From Molanna angustata (Eukaryota; Arthropoda; Insecta; Trichoptera; Molannidae), in NCBI GenBank assembly GCA_963576475.1, contig OY754967.1:21663914-21727913 (forward strand): DNA of 64,000 nt, written 5' to 3'. The position numbers were made by a program, and so were the translations under genes. The notes beneath the pieces were generated by a model. The model was not told the origin of the DNA and did not search any database. It was given only the letters and a program-made list of their open reading frames with translations. The stretch's first letter is position 1. Each line of letters begins with the position of its first letter. Positions 13,901-25,900 of the stretch are shown here, in pieces.

Positions 13901-16900
13901 ACTTCCTTTGTGGTGAGGGGAGGTCCATCCTCTGAAAAATAAAGGTATAAACAAATTAAAAAAATAATTTCAAATAAAATATAATATATTGATATTATTA
14001 AAGTACAATTTGACAAATTAAAATATTTTGAAGACATAATTGATTAAAAGATGAAGAATATATACATATCAATGGCATGAGGTAACAATTAAACTAGAGG
14101 AAGCCATCCCCTAAAATTTTTTTTGAAAAAGAAATAATATCAAATTTTATTTTCCTCTGCTGGAAATCGAGCTCAAATACCAAAATTCCGCTATCGTATT
14201 TCACTTATTAATATAAAAGTAAATAAAATTTTCAAAAGGTAAAATATACAGATTATCTTAATATAAATGAATTTACGAGGTGAAAAGTACAGGCTGCTCT
14301 AAATTATTAATAGAGGGACGCCGAGGAATAGGAAGACGTCAGATGTCATGGCTCTGCAACATTCGTGAGTGGACCGGCGAGACGTCGGCGAATTGTTCCG
14401 TACAGCGGCGGATAGAGATGACTTCTCAGCAGTGATCGGGGGGACCTGATATGGCACGAAGAAGAAGATATGAATATACCACACAGCACCTTGGTAAATA
14501 ACATTCTTTATCGAAAATGCATCTGTGAGTGTATACGGGTCAATAATTTTCTGTGTATCCGCAAGGTCATCACCCTAGTCACCGCTTAGTGAGAGAGGTT
14601 GTATTAATACAAATTTTTGTAGCAAACATCCTAACAGCGGAGCATGCCGTTGATTAGGATGTTTTTAAAGGATAACAACCTTTGTGTTAATGTAATTAAA
14701 TTGTTATATGAAAACAAATATTGAACTTACCACATTCCTCTCTGGTGAGTGCTGTGAATGCTGTAAAAGGACGATAATGTCGGAGCCTCTGATGTCTGCG
14801 AGGATGCAACAGATGATGTGGGCGCTCAGTCAATAGGGGCAGTACCAGGGCTCCACCACCTGACCCTCCACACCATTCATCTTCACCGCTTGTAAAGTGA
14901 AGGCGCTGATCCCGGCTATGCAACTGCCTTAGTAATCTCACACACACCTAGTCGTACAAAAATATAAAATTGTCAGTTAAAAATGCTACAGATAAACACA
15001 TTTTTTTAAACAAATACTGTTTGATAAGAAAAATAATTCTAATGCAGGTATATACTACATGACAAGTAAAGAATCTTCTTCTTCTACTTTTTTTTATGTT
15101 TGTTTCAGGAGAGGGGAGTCTCTTTAGAGCAGTGTTTCCCAGCTTTCTTTATGCCATGCCCCACCGTAGTCTTTTCAAAAGTCATATGCCCCACCGGCCT
15201 CTTTTTTAACTAAACAGTGGGTAAATTTAAAAAATATATATTATAACTGAAATTATTACAAAACACAAATTAAAAACGTAATTAAGTAAAATAAAATAAA
15301 TAGTAAAACAATAATAAAACGCAAGTGGCAATTAAAATTTAGTACAAAACACACACAGGCACATACATCTTGACGCCTAATCCATTATTAAATTGTAAAT
15401 TCAGTTACACTTGCTACAAAGAAATTTTATGTCTGGATTTAACTTAGTTAATTTCAGTCTTAGGTCCTCTCTATTAGTTATATCCAATTGATTACTCTTT
15501 TTAATGAGTAAATCGCTAATGCTACGTCCTACGTAGGCGATTCAAAGCGAACGCGATTGCGAAGCGAAGCGGTGCGGATACAAGCGAATTCAATGCGATG
15601 CGGTGCGACGCGGCGGCTCTGTCCTACCTGTGCGCGAATCGTTCCCTCTGCCGCCAGCTACTGTCATGGATGTAAGTATATAAAATACTCAAGAAGTATG
15701 TACGGCAGAGAAGTGAAACTAATATTGTGTACTTAGAGAGGCATATTTATGGGGGATATCACAATTTGTATGAAGAATAACGTGATCTTTAATTAATAAA
15801 TGAGACTGAATTTACATCTTTCCGGGAAACATATCAAAATTTGTCATTCGTGCAAGCGAGAGAAAACTTTGTGTGTTTTGAACAACATCCTATTGTAAAA
15901 TAGCAATAATAAATAAATATGTTTACTTGTAGTCCCATTTATTTTTGCCAAATCCTAAAATTCGCGGTTCGATAATAATAATTCTTTTGTCCCATAATAT
16001 GGGACGTTCATGGACAGAAATTAAAATTTCTATTTCTGACATGTCAATGGCACCGCTTTCAATTCGCGCGAAAATATCAAACCAACTGATCGCGTTCGCT
16101 TCATATCGCGCCACGCCGCATCGAAAAATACTCGCGGTCGGTAACGTATGACACTTCCATAGTTACCGACTGTTTATTTTCGCGCCGCGCCACTTCGCAT
16201 TCTCTTTGAATCGCCTACGTAGGACGTCGCGTAGTGGCACTAAAACCACATTCCACCAAATAAGATGATGGAAAGTGTAATAATAAATTTCTGGTGTGCA
16301 AAGTTATATTAGGATATTTCATGAAGGTATAATACACGGATATTTTGTGTTAGTTATTTCACACATTCATGCCATTATTCCTTCTATATTAAATAAATTT
16401 GTAATCAAATCATCATTTTGCATTTCCACTACATTCATTTTGTATCTACATTCATTGGTTGTGTCAAACAAGCTGGAAAATTTATTTCCTTTAAATCAGC
16501 AAATTGTTCCTTAAAATCAGTAAATAAAGTTTGCAGATGGTCGAAAATAACAAGTTAACATCATCAGTCACTTCTCATAGTCAAATGAAGTAGCTGTCAA
16601 ACTTCGATAATCAGTATTGCCAGTACACAAAAATGACAATCGGTGAAATTGCTTTATGCACGTGGGTATATTCCCAACCATGGGAAACACTACTTTAGAG
16701 GAAAAACTCCAGCTTTCTCAACATGGTTTTGGAGGTTTCCTTGGCTGCGTTCACAATGAACGCCGAGTGCACTTAGTGACGCTCTAAGCTGCTCTAACCG
16801 AAAACACACACTCGAAAGACACTCTGTGGCATTCAGATTGAACGTCGAGTGTACGCACCAAACGCTCTGTAAAATTGTCGGGTGAAAAACGCTCTGGACA

Positions 16901-19900
16901 ATTATAGTATCTGTTGACTTCTATTTTATCTGTGGAATGATGATTTCTATTTGTTTCTATGGTATTTATTATGTAAGTTGACTTTATTTATGATGAGAAT
17001 ATGTATTTACAAAGAGGTTAATTTATAAAAATATCATTCGAAAATTTCCAATAAAAGGTCAGAGAGCATTATTTACTCCACTGCCCAATTGTCTTTCAAT
17101 GAAAATAGAACCGAAAAAGACACATGTATGACATTTAAAACGCCCAATGCTGCGTTCAGATTGAAACACTGTTGGAAAACGTTCAGTGAGACTGGTGTGA
17201 AAAACGCCATAGTCTGCAACTTCAGGTAGATCCGATACCCAATGTCGAGTGTTATCTGAACACAGCCCACGTTGTTCAACGTTGTCCATCTGATATCCCA
17301 AGCAAAGCCATGGATGGAATCCTAGAGGGGTTCATTCTCTGTACATGTTGATTTCAATAGCGTCACACTCATCTGACAGTATCTTACAGAGTTTCTTATA
17401 TGATCATGCCTTCTCAGCAATAGCACACAGTTTTCTCATTTTGGTTAGTAAAATAACGTTCCTATTAATTTAAGATATTATTATAAGTCAAGTTTATGTA
17501 AATTGTCATTCATTAACAATGAAAATTCTTGGGCTTTCACATGAACAGTGAAATATAGGTCAATATAAAAAACAATCAGCTCATGTAGTGATATGTCGCT
17601 ATGTGTTCAAATCTTGCAGAGCTAAAAAACAAACAAATAATATATAGAAACAAACCTTGAATAAATGAGCCCATATAGCTGTTTGGTTTTGATAGTTGAG
17701 ATAATTCTTATCATTTGATGACATTGTTTCCTCTTCTTTAGAGGTTGTGGCAAATACTGCACTCCTAAAAATGATAAAATTTTCGTAATATAGGTACAAT
17801 GTCGAGTTCTGCTTTAACAAGTTTCATTTACCTATTATATCACGCTTATTTCAATTGGAGAATGTAAAATGTATAATGTTAATATTTTATTATGGTTCAA
17901 TGATTTTACCTGTAATCTTGTCCAACATTAAGTCTTTGTTCTGGAAATGCTAATTCAATAAGACCAGTGCACACTTGTCTTAGTAGAACACAGAGAGGTC
18001 CAAGTTCTGCAAAAGAAAATGCTTGGACCATCTTTGGTGTTGTACTTGATTCCCCTGAAACCAAATATACAAATGTCCAGAGTAATAATCATACCAATGT
18101 CAAATATATAATAATAAATACATATTAACAACATTAACCCAATGTAACTATTAAGTGATGGTCTTTAGAATAAAACATTATTTTGCAGTACATACATACC
18201 ATCACGCCATGTCCCTTGAGGGGTAGGCAGAGAGAACCGAACGCCACATTTTCCTATCCTGGCACGCATCCCTCGCTTCGTCCACATTCATGCATCGTCT
18301 CATACATGCTCGTCTATTGCTCACACTTCTAACATTTCCGTCTTTCAAAATTTCGTTCACATGGTCGTGCCATCCCTTTCTTGGGCGTCCCCGACCTCTC
18401 AATCCATTCCTTTCCGCTCTGTATATTTTCTTCGTCAGGCGCTCCTCATTCATTCTCCCCATGTGACCAAACCATCTCAATGTGTTCACTTTCATTCTAG
18501 TAATGACATCTTTCTTCATCTTACATTCTTTCCTTATGTCTTCATTTCTTACCCGGTCATACATCGTTCTATTACAAATCCTTCTTAACGATCTCATTTC
18601 AACTGCATTTATTCTACTTTCATGTGTCTTCTGCCATGTCCAGGTTTCACTTGCATACGTCAAGGTTGGCACTACGACGGCGTTATGAATGGCAACTTTG
18701 GCATCCTTTGATATGTTGCGATCATTCATAATTGGTCTCAGTGCTCCATTCACTCTGTTTCCTGCCATAACTCTTCTTTCGATCTCTTTATCGAGTCGTC
18801 CATTCCGTTGAAATATGCTTCCCAAGTACACATATTCGTCGACTTGCTCGAGCCATTCGTTCTCTACTCTTATTTTACACGCTGTTCTGCTTTCACTCTT
18901 TTCAAAGACCATTGTCTTTGATTTGCTGGCATTCATCCTAAGTCCATTCTCTATACATCCTTCATATACCAAACTTACAAGATACTGTAACTCTTCCATA
19001 CTTTCTGCTAATAGAACTTTATCGTCTGCATACATCAAATCTCGCACCATTACAGTACTCAATTTCAGACCCTTGCTTTCATCCTTAAGGGCTCTTATGC
19101 AGAAATCAATGTACAAGTTAAAGAGCCATGGAGATAGCACGCACCCTTGTCTAACGCCATTATTTATAGAGAACCACGTTGTCACTTTGTCGTTGACACG
19201 AACACATGCTTCGCTGTTCTCATATAATGACGCGATTGCGCGTATCAGTTTGCTCTTCACTCCATACACTGCTAGTATATCCCATAATTTTTCTCTAACA
19301 ACTTTATCATACGCCTTTTCTAGGTCTATGAAGGCACAGAAAATTTTCTGATTTTTTTCCAGAACCTTTTCTGTGACCGTGCGCAGAGAAAAAATTTGGT
19401 CTATACATCCTCTGCCGCCCACAAACGCACCTTGGACATCCCATATCTTGCTTTCTGTAATCTTTCGCACTCTTTGATCCAGGATCCTTGCATACATCTT
19501 ACCAACTGAGCTTAATAAACTTATGGCTCTATAGTTTTTGCAGTCGAGCTTCGATCCTTTACCTTTATACAAAGGTACAACGACTGCATTTCTCCAGTCT
19601 GAGGGAGTGTGTCCTTCTTCCCAACATTTGTTGAAAAGAGAGAGACACCACTCCAACGTCTGTTCGCCGCCATATTTTATAAGTTCAGCTGATACACTGT
19701 CATACCCGGCAGCTTTCCCCGCTTTCGCGTGTTTTACTGCTTCAAACACTTCTTCTTGCGTTATTTCATCCTTATCACTTTCGCTTACTTGCCATGTTCT
19801 CTGACTCACGTCCCCACTTACTCCGCTATCATACAGTTCCTTGAAATATTCTTTCCATCGTTCTTTCACGCCGTCTTCGTCCATAATTATTTTTCAATCT

Positions 19901-22900
19901 TTATCATTTATTCCTTTCGAAGCTTTCACAGATCTATTTTTTCTTTTCGCTACGCCTTTCCAGAACATTTTCATGTTTCCAGGAAAGTCGTTGGCTATTT
20001 TCAGGCTTTCTTTCTCTTTTATACCATCTTTTTCCCTTTTTACTGTGTCTTTGACTACCTACCATTATTTTGCAGTAAATTGTGTTTATTTTATATTTCA
20101 ATAACAATTGTAACTACACTGTTTCCTTTAAATTATGTATATACATAACTCGATCAATGGTCAGCTGTCATCAAATAGAATGGTGGCATTGGCATGGTAC
20201 TGCACTTGCTCCACTCAAGGATTTAAGCTATAAATGTGTACTTAATTGATATTTGATTTGATGGATCTTAGTGAAAGTGGCTTAAATCCTACCATTTAAG
20301 ATTGTTATGAAATGCCACTTTTATTGATTTTTTATGTTTTACATAAGAACAAAAGCACAAAAATAAAGTAATGTTTGTTATTATTAAAAGTACCTGTTAC
20401 AGGAGCATTAAAGTCCTCTCCAAATTCTTCGTCATGCAGGGTCGCAAGTAGTAAAGAATAAAGAGAACAGAATGTTGCCAAAGGAGGTAGTAATCGAGCA
20501 GCTTTGTTGCCCATACCTTGGGCCAACGAAGATAGGAGAGTGCCACCCCTTCCTCGTCCTCCACTACTACTGCTGCTACTAGGATCGCTGACACAAGGAT
20601 TTACCTCCAGGCTGCTCGCCCAAGACCATAGAGAACGCAAAAACCATGGCTTGAAGGCTAATGTGTATATCAATCTGAAGAGAAGAGAAAGTGTTGATTG
20701 AATTCACCGTCCAAAGGAAATGATTATTTTGAAAGATATCAATTAATTTTTTTAATATGACAATACACACCTATAATAAGTCTTCCTTTTTTAAATATGA
20801 TCATGACGAGTTACAAACTCATTATTAACATGACATAATTGATATTGGAAAAGTTTTAGTATCACAACACAGCAAAATTCCAATTGCAATTTCAGTAATG
20901 AAACTGAGATTTACAGTTGCAATTTTTCTGCTATGAAAACCCTACATAGGTTTAATTTCTAAAACAGAAAAACTAAATTTTCACAGTTTTTCCAGTTGAT
21001 AAAAGTTTGGAGAAATAAACTCACAACTGGATAATTTGTTTTTCATAATATTACTGGCACAAATTCAAGTTCAACTTTTTCAATTTTATTTTGAATCATA
21101 TTTGAAAACTTTATGGTTTTTACTAGAACATAATTTGTTATTTTTTAGTGTACTGCACACTTTTGACAGCATAGATTATAATATAATAAAATAGCATACT
21201 TGTATTTATGAATTGCCATTTTATGGCTCAAGAGAAGATGATGGCAAACACCGGAAATACTCTCCAGGGCTGGTTCATTCCAATCTAACTGTCCAGCTTG
21301 GGAACATAGGTACAGAATACAGCTATTACTGTTATTCAACATCTCCATACATTCACCATTTATTTCCATTTCTTTTTGTGTTGAGGGGTCATCCTCTGTA
21401 TCACTATCACTGTCCTCATCGAATCCAGACTGACTATTGTACGGATATGATTCTTCACTGGGCACTTTAAGCGCCTTGCTACAGAGATTGACGGTCAGCC
21501 TTGCCATGATTGATAAATAATTTAATATTTGTGGACTAGAAAAATATAATAGATTTCCAGACCGATTTTCATTTTGACCACAGACTGATTGAACTGAAAT
21601 AAAAATATATTATTGTAATAATAATGTATTGGGTATATTTTCTAATTTACAAATCTATATATTTGAACGGTTTAAAATAATAGTCAGTCAAGTTAGTAGA
21701 GAACTGTTTATTAAAAAAATCTAAGATTATTCTAGATTCTTAAGATTCTTCTATTATCATCGTTTTTGAATGTCCCGTAAGAGCCGGATAATCCAAAATA
21801 TAAGAAGCAAAATAAAATCTCATATAGTTCAGCAATGAGATTCACTATTCATTCTGAATGTTGCATTTAGGTGAGATGAGACTGGTGTGTGGGTATGCAT
21901 GCATGTGTTCTGTTTCCTTTTATAAGTTAGTGCACACCCATATTTGATTGACCTATCAAATAATTTTTATAAACAGTTAACAAGGATTATTTTGTTAACT
22001 GTCCGTACAATACAGACCGCTGCTACAATTGAGAGGAATTTCGCAGTCACCTTTCCACTCCATTGGGAACGCTTTAGAGCTTTAAGCTCTGTTCATCCCC
22101 GGAGCAGTTGCTCGCCTGACGACACAATAAAACAATAAACTACTATCAGGCATATTTCATACCACTACACCTAAGAGGCCAATCTCAATCATGGGGGCCA
22201 ACCGAATCGAAACTTGGACCAAGTAGTGAAAAGTCATGGCGGGTCCCTCGCCAATCAGACTTGAACCATGTACCGGTGACCTTCTCCCCACTCCTTAGAA
22301 CTTGTGTTGGCGATTCAAAAATGAGCCTTCACCACATCTGAGGCTTGGTTTAGTCCTACCCTCCTCTCGGATTTGAGGGATGCCACACCATAAGTAAGGA
22401 CTCAGAAGCTGAACCTTCGCCACCTGTGACAAGTTACCGTTGAGCGAAGTATTAAGGCATCTGCCCTGCTTTTCCATAGGTAAGAATTAAAGGGCGCACC
22501 AATCTTTTGCCCAGAATTCTAGGATGGGGCTGCGGCCACCCCCCTGGCTAGGCCCCTATGGCCGCAACCTAGCCCCAAATTAACCGTTACTACAATATGT
22601 TAACATATTAATATTATAGATACAATTTTAATTAATACTCACCAAAATCTGATGGTTGCAATAAAAGTATAGAATATAAGAGCCACGATGAAAACAATAT
22701 ATTTCCGTGGCTAGTATTTTGTGAACCAAGGCACCACACCAGCGAGGCATAGGGGAATGTTGACTGGGCACATAGTGCTGGCAATATAAACATTTTTACA
22801 ACTTCGCTCATTTCTGGACATAATATACTAGATGCAAACTTTTGCATTACAATAATACTGAAAAACAATATTTACCAATATTAAATAGGTAGCCATTTAA

Positions 22901-25900
22901 ATATATATTATTACAAAAAATGACTACTTATGTAAGCTTTTCAACATGTTTTCACATAAACATAACTTTTGGTAATTTATAAATTGATAAATCACGGCAA
23001 TAGAAAAATGTGTAACATAGCTACGATCATGCACCAACTATTGTTTAAAATGTGTAACATAGCTACGATCATGCACCAACTATTGTTTAAAATGTGTAAC
23101 ATAGCTACGATCATGCACAAACTATTGTTTAAAATGTGTAACATAGCTACGATTAAGCACCATTTGTTGTTAAAAACAAAACTGTAGTAAACTGTTTGTG
23201 GAATAAGTATTGGAAAAGAGACCAATTTATAGTTAAGCCATCTTAATCCATACAAATGATTAGAACTAATATTAATTTATATATTATTTTACCAAATATT
23301 ACTGTTATGCTACATTTTGCTTTGGTTGAATGTATGAAATTGTCTAATGACAAAGAACCAGCCTTTATAATCTTATATATTAAAAATAATATTTAATAGT
23401 TATATTTCTTACAAATCAGTTATTTGATGTGATCAGTTTCGAGAGGACCATTACTTCCTCAAAACAGATGACAACTTATTGTTTAAAATAAAGTGAATAC
23501 AAGACCATAGTCAGAACAGTGTTGGCATATGGATGCGAGACATTGACCATAACGGCAAAGATGTCTGAAATGCTGGACACTTTTAAAAGAAAGGATGTAT
23601 TATTAAAGGATGATTTATTGTGTAGAATATGCGGCCCCGTGAAGGATGGCGATGAATGGCGCATTAGACGTAACGATGAGTTGTACAACATATACCAGAC
23701 CCCAAGTATCTCAACGTACATGAAATTACTTAGGCTGAGATGGGCTGGACATGTACAACGAATGCCAACCTCACAGGTGCCGAAACAAATCATGACTGGA
23801 CACCCGGGTGGGAGAAGAAGGGTAGGAAGACCAAGGCTACGGTGGGAATATGAGGTCAGAAAGGATGTGGCTCAGCTTCTCCGGGATAGGAGCTGGAAAG
23901 TGGCAGCAGAGGACAGGATGGGAATGGAGGCGAAAGTTAACGGAGGCCAAGGCTCGATTTGGGCTGTAGCGCCATCGAAGAAGTAATAAATAAAATTGTT
24001 TAAAATGAACCAAAGAGTCAATAAAATTTTCATGGTATCATTAGATATTATACCTGTTCTCTTGGCCATCCATTTCATCGATAAAATTAAACGGTCTAAA
24101 CAAAAGATCAAATAGGGAAGAGGCCAGAGGTGTTGGTGGATTTTCCGATGGACCATACAGAGGTGGAGTTTTGTTTTCTAATAATAATCTGATCTCTTTG
24201 AAATAATCTAAAAGAATAAAAAAAAGAGTTAAAACAAAAACGTTTATGAAATGTATACAGAGATACCAATTCAGTACAGTATATGTACCTTACATCTGAA
24301 ACATCTCTCTTAACCCTAAGATCATCTATGTATATATCTCTACCAAGCTAACTCACTTATGCATTACATCGCTTTCATGTTTTATTTCAGTTAATTTGTG
24401 TTTGATTCTTTGAGCTCCAATTAAAGTCATACTTTTTTATTTCATTTTAATGTACATATAAATCAAACTTGATTTTAGAGTTACACCTTTGTATTAGATA
24501 ATAAAACCAGTTCATAAATGTTTTTCTGTACATTTTAATGTCACAGAAGATTCTCTTTTGTTTTATGTTCATTTTTCTGAGTCATAATTTACCTAAATTT
24601 ATTTCAGGTGAAAAAGAGGTGTTGAAGTGGAAGTTTATAATGTAGCCTATCATTGATTTTTTGCGTAGATTGCACGGAACAATCACCAGGTCTTCTTGGT
24701 GATGTGCCATACTCACATAAGAAAAATTTCTGAGTGGTGAAATAGTATATCTATTGGCTTTTCATTTTTTGACAATGACAAAAATACTAAACTTGATCAA
24801 CCCTGTGAAATATTTATTTATGTTTGTCCAAAAGTAATTTATAACCACATGTTACATGGTGTTGATTTCTATATGGCTCAAATTGTGCAAAGTATTGAAA
24901 GCTAGCTTGTGAAATTTGAATGATAGATACATTATTGTCAAGTCTGTTGACGTTTCGTATGTTATCTTGTAGCTCGAGATAGCTATTATTATTACTTTGA
25001 TTGAAGATTATTTTGCTTTATAAGCTGTATTAATTTAACTTCTCGGTTTTATTCCTCAGCGAGTTCTTTTCAGATGTTCTTATCTCTTTGATTCATGATG
25101 ATGCATCTACAAGAGTGTCATTTTCACTCTGTTTATATTTTATCTTGGTACAGAGTTGTGCTATGAAATCTAGGTTTCTCAATCAATATCAGGTTTCAAA
25201 CATGAAATCTTTTTTGAAAGAACAAAAATTGGAAGTTCATAATCTGTGAAAACTACAAGATTTTCCCCTGCCAGCACATTCCAAAAATGTTTTAAAGACA
25301 TGTAAATGGGACATTTTACTAATTTAACACACATCCAAAAACAAGTTGGTACATTCTGAAGACTAGTCTCACAGATTTAGACTGAAAACATAATACAAAA
25401 CAGTCTCCACTGGGAATTGAACCCGGAACCTTTGTCTCCCGGGAACGATTATAATAAATAGATGCAAGTTAAAAAAAATGAATTTGTCCTTGTTAAACAA
25501 GTATATATACATCTTCCTACGTTCCCTAAAATAAGCATAAATGCTTGTGCTATAGTTGAAAGAAATCGGCCGAGGCAGGATTCGAACTAGCGACCATTGG
25601 AATACTAGCCCAGCGTGCTAACCGCTCTGCCATCGACCCATCTGCCATTTGTTGATTTATTTTGAAAAAGGTGAATAGTTGCTGGAAATTACCTACTCTG
25701 TTCTGAAAGACGAAACTATAAATAAATATCTGTCATGAGCACTTATTGAGCATAATCTGCTGAGTATGGCAGTATTTTATGGCTTTTTGTGCACTGTTGT
25801 AATGCCTGAATAGCTGATGTTATGTTACACGTGAAGATATAATAAAGTGCTGATTAGTGGGATTATTATGATAATATTGAACTTTGCACATGGTGATGAC

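Noticed and set aside
18361..20148. Several plus-strand open frames, up to 178 codons
   Set aside because: They are antisense to the reverse transcriptase frame of the non-LTR element.
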